A stretch of DNA of 64,000 nucleotides from Hoeflea prorocentri (GTDB lineage: Bacteria > Pseudomonadota > Alphaproteobacteria > Rhizobiales > Rhizobiaceae), in NCBI RefSeq assembly GCF_027944115.1, contig NZ_JAPJZI010000001.1, forward strand, positions 3,534,001 to 3,598,000, read 5' to 3'. Positions 19,017 through 28,257 of this stretch are shown piece after piece; position 1 is the first letter of the stretch, and every line of letters begins with the position of its first letter. The notes beneath the pieces were generated by a model. That model saw only the letters and a list, made by a program, of their open reading frames with translations, did no database searches and was not told where the DNA came from. A program made the position numbers and the translations under genes.

Positions 19017-20108
19017 ATGTCTGAAGAACAGGACAAGGACAGCAAAACAGAAGAACCGACCGAGAAAAAAATCCGCGATGCCGTCGAGAAGGGAAACATA
19101 CCCTTCTCCCGCGAGGTGCCGATCTTCGCTTCCTCAATGGCAATCCTCGTGTTCTGCGTTTTTTTCATGCCATCGGGCGCTTCCTATCTGACCGTTTCGC
19201 TGACCGACCTCTTCGCCAACTCGTCACGGATATCCCTATCCAACGGTGAGGATGCGGTTTCTCTCTTCAACCATGTCTTCTGGGAAGTCAGCCATCTCCT
19301 GTTGCCGGCCTTTGCCCTGATGATGGTCTTCGGCATTGCGGCTTCCGTTATGCAGAACATTCCGCGCCCGGCAGCTGAACGCGTCAAGCCGCAGCTTTCG
19401 CGGGTCTCGATCAAGAAGGGTTTCAAGCGGCTGTTCGGTGCGCAGGGTCTGGTGGATTTCGCCAAATCGATCACCAAGATCCTGGTCATTTCGGCCATTG
19501 TCGCCGTGGCGATGCTGAGCGACTATTTCGAGGTCCTGACGGGTATGTTCTCAGACCCGGCTACGGTTCCGCAGACCATGGCCCGGCTGGCACGCAAGGT
19601 CTTCGTTATCATCCTGATTGCCACCGCGGTCCTGGCCATGGCCGATCTTTTGTGGACGCGCTACCACTGGCGCCAGGAGCTGCGGATGACACGGCAGGAA
19701 CTCAAGGATGAGATCAAGCAGACCGACGGTGATCCGATCGTCAAGGCACGGCAGCGCTCCCTGGCGCGGGACCGCGCGCGACAACGGATGATTTCCGATG
19801 TGCCGCGCGCCACCCTGGTGATCGCCAACCCGACACACTATGCGGTGGCCCTGCGCTACAAACGCGAGGAAGACGAGGCGCCTGTCGTTGTTGCAAAAGG
19901 CCAGGATCTTGTCGCCCTGAAAATTCGTGAAATTGCAGAAGGCAATGACATCCCCGTGTTCGAGGATCCGCCGCTCGCCCGCTCCATCTTTGCACAAGCT
20001 TCGGTTGGTAGCGTCATTCCACCGGCTTTCTACAAGGCCGTCGCCGAACTAATCCATGTCGTCTATGCAAAATCGGCAACAGCAATGAATCAGGACAGCC
20101 CGAGATAA
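19017..20108 (+). CDS. flhB: Flagellar export gate switch protein FlhB
   Basis: A 363-residue membrane protein controlling export specificity. It begins [25 protein letters not shown], has four membrane helices (about residues 33-55, 90-112, 148-168, 186-208) and the autocleavage motif NPTH at residues 271-274 in [14 protein letters not shown]. The C-terminal cytoplasmic part is complete. It is the last recognised flagellar gene of the motA operon. Confidence 0.97.
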   Translation: MSEEQDKDSKTEEPTEKKIRDAVEKGNIPFSREVPIFASSMAILVFCVFFMPSGASYLTVSLTDLFANSSRISLSNGEDAVSLFNHVFWEVSHLLLPAFALMMVFGIAASVMQNIPRPAAERVKPQLSRVSIKKGFKRLFGAQGLVDFAKSITKILVISAIVAVAMLSDYFEVLTGMFSDPATVPQTMARLARKVFVIILIATAVLAMADLLWTRYHWRQELRMTRQELKDEIKQTDGDPIVKARQRSLARDRARQRMISDVPRATLVIANPTHYAVALRYKREEDEAPVVVAKGQDLVALKIREIAEGNDIPVFEDPPLARSIFAQASVGSVIPPAFYKAVAELIHVVYAKSATAMNQDSPR

Positions 20109-20113
20109 GACAG

Positions 20114-20245
20114 ATGTATCTGAAAACGCAAAACCGGTCACCCGTGACGGTACGCTCTTCGTGCGGCGTGATGCCTGCGACACCACCGACAGCCCGCCCG
20201 CTCCGGTCGGCCCGTGTAGCCGTCAAACGGCATGAGGCAATATGA
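20114..20245 (+). CDS. Candidate small basic protein downstream of flhB
   Basis: A 43-residue ORF (MYLKTQNRSPVTVRSSCGVM...) that starts 5 nt after the flhB stop and whose TGA overlaps the next start as ATGA. It is Arg/Pro/Ser-rich with one Cys and no membrane helix. Tight packing on both sides favours a translated gene or at least translational coupling; no family is recognised. It could also be a coupling leader without protein function. Confidence 0.4.
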   Translation: MYLKTQNRSPVTVRSSCGVMPATPPTARPLRSARVAVKRHEAI

Positions 20246-20709
20246 GAGTCTGTCCCTATACAAAGGAGCGCGAGGAAATCGTCGCGCATGCGATCCGGTC
20301 CGTTGCCAGCGAACTCCGGCTGATCGATGCCGCCGATCTGATCGCCCTGCTTCGACTGGAATGCCACAGCAATCTGTCCGATCTTGTCTCATCGGCGGCA
20401 GAACTGTTTTTCCAGCCTGGCACCGTCAATTTCGGGGTCGGCGGAGATTATCGTCTGGATTGGGGTACGACGCCTGAAGTGACACTTGATCTGGAGCTCA
20501 AACCTGAAGGCATGACGGTTTTTGCGCGGCTGACTCTGCTTGAAAGCCATGGTCAGGTCGAAATCAATCATATCTCGTTTGATGATCCGTCAGACGATCC
20601 GGACGAGAACACGGCTTTCCTTGCTGAAAGCCTGCGGGCCAGTGCATTCAACGAGTTTATTTCAACCGCCCCGGTTCAGACAGCCGTAAGCGAGCCCCGG
20701 TTAAACTGA
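20242..20709 (+). CDS. Conserved hypothetical protein of the flhB operon
   Basis: A 155-residue protein with an N-terminal helical half (KEREEIVAHAIRSVASELRLIDAADLIALLRLE) and a beta-rich acidic second half (DWGTTPEVTLDLELKPEGMTVFARLTLLES). No signal peptide or membrane helix. It is packed at the end of the motA-flhB operon, convergent with visR (18 nt apart). Rhizobial flagellar loci often have an unnamed gene here; function unknown. Confidence 0.7.
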   Translation: MRVCPYTKEREEIVAHAIRSVASELRLIDAADLIALLRLECHSNLSDLVSSAAELFFQPGTVNFGVGGDYRLDWGTTPEVTLDLELKPEGMTVFARLTLLESHGQVEINHISFDDPSDDPDENTAFLAESLRASAFNEFISTAPVQTAVSEPRLN

Positions 20710-20726
20710 ACCCTTTGGTCGCCTGA

Positions 20727-21503
20727 TCAACCGATCAGGCCGAGGCGTATCGCCTTTGCGATCGCCTGTATCCTGTTGACCGCATCCAGCTTGGTTGCAG
20801 CAAACCCGAGATAGGCGTTCACCGTGTGGACGGACAGGGAAAGCTCTTCGGCAATCGCTTCGCTCTTATGACCATCCGCAGCCAGTTGCAGGCACTGAAG
20901 TTCACGGTCATTGAGGTTCTGATGCGGTGAAATACGCTGCACATCCAGTGCCAGCAATTCACGCATGATGCGATAGATATCGCGATGGAATTCCACCACT
21001 CTATCACCGCTCAAATCCAGATCCGAGCCGAAGAACAGGGCAAAACCATTGCCCATGATGCCCAGCTTTACAGGGAAACCGACACCACCGATCGGTGTTT
21101 TGTGCGCGGCAAGTTCCTCAACATAAGGACCCTGCGCTGTACCACCGGTTTCGCCCGCCCAGGTAAACGGAAGCAAGGACCATTCCATATGGGCTTCAAT
21201 GGCTGCGCTGACTTGTGACACGGTCTTGCGCATATCGCGGTCGAGCGAACTCAACACGACCGATACACGCTGGCTGTCGCTGGAGGCAAAACGGTTCACC
21301 CGGCATACGACATATCCATCCGCCCCGAGTATCGTCCGCAACTCCTGTGCAGCGTCCTCAAGATCCGAAGCCCCTTCGGGGTCATTATCAGTTTTCATTG
21401 GCCATGGCTGACAAGCGTCGAGATTGTCATTGACCGATTTTCTAAGTGCCGTCTCCAACGTCTCGCCCTCGTTATTGACGAACAAAATAATTTCTCGAAA
21501 CAC
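20727..21503 (-). CDS. visR: LuxR-type motility master regulator VisR
   Basis: VisN and VisR form the heteromeric master regulator of flagellar, motor and chemotaxis genes in rhizobia. This 258-residue form has an N-terminal sensor-like domain and a C-terminal LuxR helix-turn-helix (NDRELQCLQLAADGHKSEAI, then SLSVHTVNAYLGFAATKL). It is second of the pair, 46 nt after visN. The start is uncertain: the longest frame opens with GTG at 21503 without a clear ribosome site, and an ATG at 21398 would give 223 residues. An 8-bp hairpin (20721-20740) covers the 3' end and may help end the convergent transcripts. Confidence 0.88.
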   Translation of the reverse strand: MFREIILFVNNEGETLETALRKSVNDNLDACQPWPMKTDNDPEGASDLEDAAQELRTILGADGYVVCRVNRFASSDSQRVSVVLSSLDRDMRKTVSQVSAAIEAHMEWSLLPFTWAGETGGTAQGPYVEELAAHKTPIGGVGFPVKLGIMGNGFALFFGSDLDLSGDRVVEFHRDIYRIMRELLALDVQRISPHQNLNDRELQCLQLAADGHKSEAIAEELSLSVHTVNAYLGFAATKLDAVNRIQAIAKAIRLGLIG

Positions 21504-21549
21504 TATTCGTCTGTTTCGGAATACGGATGCAGATCCGCTGATCTGCGTT

Positions 21550-22218
21550 TTATATCAGGTTGTTTCTTACGGCATGGGCAATCGCCTCCGATCTGGTTTT
21601 TGTGGACGTCTTCTTCATGATGCTGGTGATGTAATTGTTCACTGTGTTGCGTGAGATTCCGATGATCAGCGAAATCTCGTCGCTGGTCTTGCCCTCGGCA
21701 ATCCAGGACAGGCACTCCAGTTCGCGCTCGGTCAGTTCCTGCAGCACTTCGACACCGAAGATGTCTTCCTGAAAACTGGCCAGGTGATAGGCGCAGATCT
21801 GAGCGATGTCATGGAGCCTGTTCTGGGAAAAGATCATACCGTCCACAAAACACAGCATAAGAACCATGCGGGCCGGTCCGACATCGAAAGGGACCACGCA
21901 AAGCTGACGGCTCAAATGGGCCGGCATCGATATTGGTTTGGGACAGTCGATGAATGTCGGCAGCATTGCCGATGTGCAGCGTTCGATTTCGGTGATCTTG
22001 AACTGCGCACGCACCAGAACGGATCCGAGCGTGCGCACCAGATCGAACGGCCAGTTGGCCGACACCGCAAACTCAAGATTGCCTTCCGAATATACGTCCC
22101 AGCGGGCCAGAAGATAATTTGCGGCACCGGCGTAATCGGCAATCAACTTCAGCCCATCGGCGATGTCACCGGACTGGCTGGCCGCCCGCACGTCCTCGAG
22201 CAATCGCGCCCTGCTCAT
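21550..22218 (-). CDS. visN: LuxR-type motility master regulator VisN
   Basis: A 222-residue LuxR-family protein between fliF and visR, the S. meliloti order. The C-terminal HTH reads TERELECLSWIAEGKTSDEI ... GISRNTVNNYITSIMKKT. The N-terminal domain is of the ligand-sensing kind but the ligand is unknown. I placed the start at ATG 22218 (MSRARLLEDVRAAS) because AAGGGG precedes it; a GTG at 22257 is in frame. The 321 bp up to fliF should hold its promoter; no boxes were recognised. Confidence 0.88.
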   Translation of the reverse strand: MSRARLLEDVRAASQSGDIADGLKLIADYAGAANYLLARWDVYSEGNLEFAVSANWPFDLVRTLGSVLVRAQFKITEIERCTSAMLPTFIDCPKPISMPAHLSRQLCVVPFDVGPARMVLMLCFVDGMIFSQNRLHDIAQICAYHLASFQEDIFGVEVLQELTERELECLSWIAEGKTSDEISLIIGISRNTVNNYITSIMKKTSTKTRSEAIAHAVRNNLI

Positions 22219-22539
22219 GGCAGCACCCCTTGCCCGTTGCTGTTCGAATATTCGCACGTTCCGGGCCGGCGACTATCCGATGCGTCTCGCACATCTTTAA
22301 AGCCAACCCTATTCAACACTGTCCCCGCACGCTGCTTCTTGCCCCCTAGAAAACGTCATGCCATGATCAGCAATGTACCATCACGACCGCATAAATCGAA
22401 TGGTAACTTCTCACACTTTACACAACTTATTAAATATTGCAGCGAAAGTAGCGCACGTAATCCGCGACAAAAGCGCTCTATCTGTCGGCTGGGACTTGAT
22501 GGTACGAAAACGATATGAGCCGTGCAGAATCGGATCGCT

Positions 22540-24255
22540 CTAGGCGGCGTCGTCTATAGCCCATTTGCGCAGGATCTTGGCGGCACGCTCTTCGTTGATT
22601 TCAACCATGCGTGCAAGCCGCCGCTCCGGCCCTTCCTTCACACGCCGCCCGATATCTTCGGTTGGAGCGGCACCGAAATTCGGCAGCGGATCGGCTGCGG
22701 CAGCTCCATCACCGCCCAACGCCAGCTCGCCGGCATCCGGCGCGCCCGCTTCATCGTTGGGATCAAATCCGAAATCGGCACCAAATCCTTCCATGGTGGC
22801 GGTGTTCGGACTGAAGTCCGGCAGATCCGGACCGGTTTCCTCCTCGGTGCCCGCCGATGCGGTCAGCGCATTTGCCAGCGGCCGGAACCCGAACCAGACA
22901 ACAAGCAAGGCCACGAGAACAAAGGCGCCGGCATTGATCATGCTGCCAAGGTGGCGGCCGACGGTCTGGCCGATATTTTCGCTTTGTGCGGCTTCGCTAA
23001 GCAACTCGGCTTCAAGGAACTGCACGACCGTGAGCTTGATCTGATCACCACGGTCGGTGTCGAGGCCGGATGCGGAGGCAACAATCTGTTGCAGTTCGGC
23101 CAGATGCTCGTCGATATCGGCCTTGGTGGCTGACTCGCCGAGCATGGCCTTTATACGGCCCTCGTTGATGACGACCGCGATCGACAGCCTTTCAACACTG
23201 TAGCTGTTCCTGACCGTTGCAATCGTCTTGGAATTGATCTCGTAGTTGGTCTGCTCTTCCTTGCGCTCATTCGATTTCGACGACTGGGGCCCGGCGGCGG
23301 TCGCCGCCTGCTCCTGAGGAAGGTTCTGTTCAACGGTCGCAGGCGCGTTCGATTCGGAGCTGTTCGACGCATTGTTTTCCCGCGTGATCCTGATGGAACG
23401 CTCAACGCGCGACTCTGGATCGAATACGGTTTCCTGAATCTGCTGGGTATCGGTGTTTATGTTTGCCCGCACGCTGGCGCGGAAATTATCAATGCCAAGG
23501 AACGGAGCCAGAGCCTTGTCGATATTGCCGACAATCTCGGACTCGACCGTCTGCACGACATTCAGCGACCGGTTCATCGTGCTGTTGGAGAAGTCATCCC
23601 CGGACGCAAGCAACTGGCCGGTCGAATCGAGCACCGTCACGTCGTCAACGCTCAAACCCGGAACCGAAGCGGCAACCAGGTGCCTTATCGACTGTGCGGC
23701 CCGCCGGCCATCGCCGCCGATAGCCCGCACCATAACGGATGCCGACGGTTTTTGTTCACCACGGCGGAAACTGCCGCGATCGGGCATGACGATATGAACA
23801 CGTGCGGCGGAAATTCCATTGATTGAGCGGATTGTGCGGGCAATCTCGCCCTCAAGAGCCCGCACGCGGGTCACCTCCTGCATAAAGGAGGTCAATCCGA
23901 GCGAGCCGACATTGTCGAACAGTTCATAGCCGGAGGTCGAACTGTTCGGAAGGCCGCGTTCGGCCAGGGTCATTCTGGCGCGTGCCGTCAGACCGGCAGG
24001 AACGCTGACCGTCTCACCGTCCGAGCTGACCTCGAACGGCACCCCCATCTCACCCAATGCAATTGCAATCTGGTTGGAATCGCTGCCTTCCAGTCCGACA
24101 TAGAGCGTCTCATAGCTGGGACGGTTCAGGAACACCGCCGCAAGCGCGACAAGCGCAATGGCGAGCGCTCCGGTACCGGCCAGCGCAACAAGGCGTTTGG
24201 TTCCGAGAGTTGCCAGATTTCCCGGTAAGCTGGAAAGTTGGTCCAACAGACTCAT
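22540..24255 (-). CDS. fliF: Flagellar MS-ring protein FliF
   Basis: A 571-residue membrane protein that forms the MS ring. A first membrane helix (about 23-45, LVALAGTGALAIALVALAAVFL), a YscJ/FliF domain (FLNRPSYETLYVGLEGSDSN; AYELFDN-like SGYELFDNVGSLGLT), and a second helix (about 430-455, MINAGAFVLVALLVVWFGF) are present. The C-terminal tail (EINEERAAKILRKWAIDDAA) is the FliG-binding end. It follows the che operon and precedes visN. Confidence 0.97.
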   Translation of the reverse strand: MSLLDQLSSLPGNLATLGTKRLVALAGTGALAIALVALAAVFLNRPSYETLYVGLEGSDSNQIAIALGEMGVPFEVSSDGETVSVPAGLTARARMTLAERGLPNSSTSGYELFDNVGSLGLTSFMQEVTRVRALEGEIARTIRSINGISAARVHIVMPDRGSFRRGEQKPSASVMVRAIGGDGRRAAQSIRHLVAASVPGLSVDDVTVLDSTGQLLASGDDFSNSTMNRSLNVVQTVESEIVGNIDKALAPFLGIDNFRASVRANINTDTQQIQETVFDPESRVERSIRITRENNASNSSESNAPATVEQNLPQEQAATAAGPQSSKSNERKEEQTNYEINSKTIATVRNSYSVERLSIAVVINEGRIKAMLGESATKADIDEHLAELQQIVASASGLDTDRGDQIKLTVVQFLEAELLSEAAQSENIGQTVGRHLGSMINAGAFVLVALLVVWFGFRPLANALTASAGTEEETGPDLPDFSPNTATMEGFGADFGFDPNDEAGAPDAGELALGGDGAAAADPLPNFGAAPTEDIGRRVKEGPERRLARMVEINEERAAKILRKWAIDDAA

Positions 24256-24395
24256 TCTGTCTCCACATCAGCACCACGCCGCCGCGGGAGCGGCACCGCT
24301 GGAAAAAAGCTTCCACCGGCCCGGCCAAGCTACAAATCGAAGCTTGCGCGAAAATGATGTGAAAACAGCCGCTGCGGGTCGCAGCCGAAAGCGGC

Positions 24396-24791
24396 TTAGA
24401 AGAGTTCCGTGTCGCCGGCGACAGACTCGGATTGCGTCACCGGACGCAACCCCGGCTTCAGACGCTGCTGCATATCGGCAAGCTTGAGAACGTTGAGCGC
24501 CGTCGTCGTGTCGATCAGCATCTCACCGGGCAGTCGAGTCGATAATTCAGCCAGAAAGTCACCAAGTCCCTTCACCCGCTGGATTGCAAGGTCCATGCCT
24601 TGAACAACCGCGATATCCTGCGGGTCGACCGGCGCGCCCTCGTCACCACACAGCACGTGTTCTGCAGCCTCGATCAACTGCGCTATATCGGTCAGCTCCA
24701 CCTGGAGTTTAAGCAACAGCTCCGTCAGTGTCTCTTCTGCCGAGAGGTCGACATCGCCCATGTCGACTGCTTGTCCAGCTATCCCCGTCAT
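24396..24791 (-). CDS. cheT: Chemotaxis protein CheT
   Basis: A 131-residue helical protein at the end of the che operon, 82 nt after cheD, matching S. meliloti cheT in position and size. It contains DLAIQ (Asp67 to Gln71), a DXXXQ motif like that of CheZ-type CheY phosphatases; published work on S. meliloti CheT reports CheY1 dephosphorylation and CheR binding. The start is ATG 24791 (MTGIAGQAVDMGD); longer frames up to 24935 add Arg-rich sequence and run close to cheD. Not cheZ itself: too short and without its N-terminal helix bundle. Confidence 0.75.
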   Translation of the reverse strand: MTGIAGQAVDMGDVDLSAEETLTELLLKLQVELTDIAQLIEAAEHVLCGDEGAPVDPQDIAVVQGMDLAIQRVKGLGDFLAELSTRLPGEMLIDTTTALNVLKLADMQQRLKPGLRPVTQSESVAGDTELF

Positions 24792-24873
24792 TGCCCGTAT
24801 TCTCCTGCTGGGTCTTCTTCTGCCCCGACCAGACATAATGCCGCAGGCCGGTTTCGATCCCCTTAACGCATCA

Positions 24874-25419
24874 CTAGAAAAACTCGATATCGTCGGGGGC
24901 CGGTTTCTTGGGCGCGGCAGGCGCTTCCAGTGCAACGGCTTTCAGGGTTTCAGTTCCGGTAAGGATGTTTTGCCTTGCCCGCCCGCTGACCGGCCAGAAC
25001 TCCACCTTGCGGCCGAGTTCACCGCCGAGGCTTGCGTTCACAATCGGAATGGCCTCGTCGGTCAAAAAACGTTCGGCAAACTCACCGTTCTGCCGGCCGA
25101 CATCGGAGAGGCGCGACATGGTCTGCGCGCCGCCGAATACCTTGGCCTCCAGCCTGTCCTTCTTTGCGCCCTTCTGCAACAGGCCGTTGATGAGCAACTC
25201 CATCAGATGAACGCCGTAGCGGGTGGCTTCACCGGAGGACCCGGCCTCTCCGGGCAGAAGGAAATGATTCATCCCGCCCACGCCGGCGACGGGATCGCGC
25301 AAACAGGCGGCAACGCACGATCCGAGGATCGTGCTGAGCACCACATTCGGATCATCGGATACCAGATATTTACCCTGTATGACGTGCAAACGTTTTTGGG
25401 GAACTGCAACCGTCATCAA
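24874..25419 (-). CDS. cheD: Chemoreceptor glutamine deamidase CheD
   Basis: A 181-residue CheD that deamidates receptor glutamines. The catalytic Cys is in [12 protein letters not shown] (Cys35) and the catalytic His in [10 protein letters not shown] (His52). It overlaps cheY2 by 4 nt. Length is normal for rhizobial CheD. Confidence 0.95.
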   Translation of the reverse strand: MMTVAVPQKRLHVIQGKYLVSDDPNVVLSTILGSCVAACLRDPVAGVGGMNHFLLPGEAGSSGEATRYGVHLMELLINGLLQKGAKKDRLEAKVFGGAQTMSRLSDVGRQNGEFAERFLTDEAIPIVNASLGGELGRKVEFWPVSGRARQNILTGTETLKAVALEAPAAPKKPAPDDIEFF

Positions 25420-25802
25420 AGAGCCCCGAAGACCGCCTCGATCGCCGCCTTCATCTTGTCTATGGTGAAAGGCTTGGCGAGGACATTGTTGGCCCCGAGG
25501 GCAGCTGCCTTTTGCACCAGGGCCTTGTCTCCCTGAGCAGTCAGGATGATAAAGGCCGCGCGCTTCGTCGATGCATTGGTGCGGATTGCTTGCAGCAACC
25601 CCAGGCCATCCATGACGGGCATATTGAAATCCGAGATGACGAGGTGATGCGGGTCCTTCTGCATGATGTCGTAGGCCTGCTTGCCATCGCCTGCGGTGGT
25701 AATCTTCGTAAAGCCGAGCTGCTGAAGCGCCTCACCAAGCAGCAGCCGGCTTGTAACCTGATCATCGACGATCAGGGTTTTGATTCTGGTTGCAACGGAC
25801 AT
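25416..25802 (-). CDS. cheY2: Response regulator CheY2
   Basis: A 128-residue single-domain receiver. The acidic pocket is IVDDQ (Asp13/14), the phosphoacceptor Asp58 is in [13 protein letters not shown], and the conserved Lys is in VLAKPF. By position (between cheB and cheD) it is CheY2, the motor-binding regulator in S. meliloti, while CheY1 acts as a phosphate sink. It starts next to the cheB stop. Confidence 0.93.
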   Translation of the reverse strand: MSVATRIKTLIVDDQVTSRLLLGEALQQLGFTKITTAGDGKQAYDIMQKDPHHLVISDFNMPVMDGLGLLQAIRTNASTKRAAFIILTAQGDKALVQKAAALGANNVLAKPFTIDKMKAAIEAVFGAL

Positions 25803-26863
25803 TATCTCGTCCCCTCTCTGTGGGAAGTAGTCAAATTCAGTATCTCCTCGCCGATACGGCGAAGGGGCAATTGATTTTCAACGGCGCCTATCTCAAAAGC
25901 CGAGCGCGGCATACCGTAGACAACACAGGTGCTCTCGTTTTGCCCGATCGTCGCGGCCCCTCCCTGCCGCATCTGCAAAAGCCCTGATGCTCCGTCACGT
26001 CCCATGCCAGTCAATATGACACCGACCGCCCTGCGCCCACAGTGCGCCGCGACGGAGTTGAAGAGCACGTCAACCGACGGTCTGTGCCCGTTAACAGCCT
26101 CGCCCTCGCGAAGCCTGCACCTGAGAGTCGTACTGCCAACGATCTCAAGATGACTTTGGCCGCCCGGCGCCACATAGACCATTCCGGGGCGAATGGGTGC
26201 GCCATCTGAGGCCTCGGCGACCTGGGGTTTGCACAGCCGGTCAAGGCGCGCTGCAAAGCTGCTGGTAAACGCCTCGGGCATGTGCTGGGTAATCAGTGTC
26301 GGCGGACAATTGGCCGGGAACGTCGACAACAGTGAAATCAGCGCCTCCACGCCACCTGTCGATGCGCCGATCGCCACGACTTTCGATCCGGGCCGGTAAT
26401 TGACCGCTGTGTCCGATTGCCCATTCGCACCGGTCGGCTGCGCCGTTGCGGACGCCCCGATACGCGCTTTCGACTTGCCGCCCTGCTTGACCTTTTCCGC
26501 CAGATCGGGAAACGGGTTTGGATCGGTGACCGCCGGTTTGCCGATGCAGTCGAACGCGCCCAGTTCAAGGGCCGCCAAAGACGCCTCGGCGCCTCTGCTG
26601 GTCAAGGTGGAGACCATGATCACCGGCATCGGGCGCAGACGCATGATCTTCTCTAAAAACTCCAACCCATTCATGTTGGGCATCTCGACGTCCAGCGTGA
26701 TGACGTCCGGATTGAGCTGTTTGATGGCGCTGCGCGCCTGTGCTGCATCGCCAGCCGTGCCGACAACCTCGATATCGGGGTCCGCCTGCAAAACGGAACT
26801 GATGAGACTGCGCATTGTGGCGGAATCGTCCACAACAAGCACACGCACCGGCTTGGCAAGCAT
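25802..26863 (-). CDS. cheB: Chemotaxis methylesterase CheB
   Basis: A 353-residue enzyme with an N-terminal receiver (VVDDSATMR; phosphoacceptor Asp58 in [12 protein letters not shown]) and a C-terminal methylesterase domain ([12 protein letters not shown] with the catalytic Ser, [22 protein letters not shown]). It removes receptor methyl groups and deamidates glutamines. The start is ATG 26863, overlapping the cheR stop as TGATG; the longer frame to 27082 lies inside cheR. Confidence 0.97.
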   Translation of the reverse strand: MLAKPVRVLVVDDSATMRSLISSVLQADPDIEVVGTAGDAAQARSAIKQLNPDVITLDVEMPNMNGLEFLEKIMRLRPMPVIMVSTLTSRGAEASLAALELGAFDCIGKPAVTDPNPFPDLAEKVKQGGKSKARIGASATAQPTGANGQSDTAVNYRPGSKVVAIGASTGGVEALISLLSTFPANCPPTLITQHMPEAFTSSFAARLDRLCKPQVAEASDGAPIRPGMVYVAPGGQSHLEIVGSTTLRCRLREGEAVNGHRPSVDVLFNSVAAHCGRRAVGVILTGMGRDGASGLLQMRQGGAATIGQNESTCVVYGMPRSAFEIGAVENQLPLRRIGEEILNLTTSHREGTR

Positions 26864-27789
26864 CACACGCCTCCTGCTGTTTTCTGGTAGGTGGTGATAC
26901 CGGCGCTTCTCAGGCGGTCCTTGGCGTCTCCGGACACACGCTCGGAATGTCCAATATAGAGCCACCCGCCAACCGCCAGCATGTCCGCGTAGCGGGACCA
27001 GATGCGCGCCTGGGTCGGTTCGTCGAAATAGATGACGACGTTGCGGCAGAAAAGCACATCGAACGGTCCCTTGAAGGGCCATTCACGCATGAGATTGAGT
27101 TCCCGGAAGGCAATCAGGCGCTTGACCGCCTCATCGACACACCACTGTCCGCCGCCGAGGTCCTTGAACCATTGTTTGCGAAGCTGCGGCGAGACGGTTT
27201 CAATGGCCGCGTCGTCATAAACGCCCTGCCTGGCATGAGCGATGACAGCCGGATCGATGTCCGTGGCAAGAATCTTGACGTCATAACGTTCCGCATCCGG
27301 CATGACCGAAAGCAGGGTCAGCGCCATCGTGTAGGGTTCCTGCCCCTGTGAGCAGCCGGCAGACCACAGCCGCACCCGGCCGCCCGACTTCGCCCGCGCA
27401 ACCAGTTCGGGCAGAACGTCGTTGCGCAGATGCTCGAAATGGTGCTCCTCACGAAAGAACCGCGTGAAATTGGTCGTCAGCAAGGACAGCATTTGCCGCC
27501 GCTCTTCAGCACCGTCGGCGCCCGCCACGAGATTGCAATAGCTTTCAAAGCTGTCCATGCCGATCCGGCGGATACGCTTTGCCAGACGCGAATAGACAAG
27601 CGACGCCTTGCTTTCATTGAGGAATATGCCGGCGTCGTCATAAATCATCGCCGCAATATTTCGCAGATCCTTGGCGGTCATGCGAAATTCGGCGTCCACC
27701 AGAACATCGCTGTCCGGCGCTTCAAAGCCCGGCCGCCGGGTTGAGGCAGCGGCCGTCTGCTTTAATCCCTGGGCAGGCAAGGCACTCAT
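26863..27789 (-). CDS. cheR: Chemotaxis methyltransferase CheR
   Basis: A 308-residue SAM-dependent methyltransferase for receptor glutamates. Domains: the N-terminal helical CheR_N (about 35-90, [31 protein letters not shown]) and the catalytic part with [19 protein letters not shown], the SAM-binding motif, and [14 protein letters not shown]. Overlaps cheW and cheB. It can dock to the C-terminal pentapeptide of the co-encoded McpE. Confidence 0.97.
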   Translation of the reverse strand: MSALPAQGLKQTAAASTRRPGFEAPDSDVLVDAEFRMTAKDLRNIAAMIYDDAGIFLNESKASLVYSRLAKRIRRIGMDSFESYCNLVAGADGAEERRQMLSLLTTNFTRFFREEHHFEHLRNDVLPELVARAKSGGRVRLWSAGCSQGQEPYTMALTLLSVMPDAERYDVKILATDIDPAVIAHARQGVYDDAAIETVSPQLRKQWFKDLGGGQWCVDEAVKRLIAFRELNLMREWPFKGPFDVLFCRNVVIYFDEPTQARIWSRYADMLAVGGWLYIGHSERVSGDAKDRLRSAGITTYQKTAGGV

Positions 27790-28253
27790 GCAGCTTCGCT
27801 TTCGTCGTCGGGGAAGACCGATTCAAGCTCGATCAGGCAGATCATTCTTCCTTCGATGGCAAGAACGCCCTTGGCGAAGGACCGATCAAGTTCGGACGAG
27901 ACTTCCGGTGTCGGCTGAATGTTGTCATCGGTGACTGTCAGGATGTCGGAGACCGCATCCACCAGAAGTCCCACGACCTTCTGACGCACCTGGGCGACAA
28001 TGATCACGTGGCGGGCGGACGGATCTGATTCTTTCATGCCGAGCCGGCTGGATAGATCGACGATGGGTAGTACGGCTCCACGCAGATTGATCACTCCGAG
28101 CACATAGCCCGGCGAGTGCGGCAGCGACGTTGCCGGTGTCCAGCCGCGAATTTCCCGAACGGACATGATGTCGACGCAGAACTCCTGCTCGCCTATCCTG
28201 AAAGCGATCAGTTCGCGAGCGCCTTCTGCAAGATTTTTCGAAGTCTGTTGCAT
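27786..28253 (-). CDS. cheW: Chemotaxis coupling protein CheW
   Basis: A 155-residue adaptor joining CheA to receptor arrays. CheW-domain motifs are present: [50 protein letters not shown], and [11 protein letters not shown]. It overlaps cheR by 4 nt and follows cheA after 4 nt. Confidence 0.96.
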   Translation of the reverse strand: MQQTSKNLAEGARELIAFRIGEQEFCVDIMSVREIRGWTPATSLPHSPGYVLGVINLRGAVLPIVDLSSRLGMKESDPSARHVIIVAQVRQKVVGLLVDAVSDILTVTDDNIQPTPEVSSELDRSFAKGVLAIEGRMICLIELESVFPDDESEAA

Positions 28254-28257
28254 GGTC

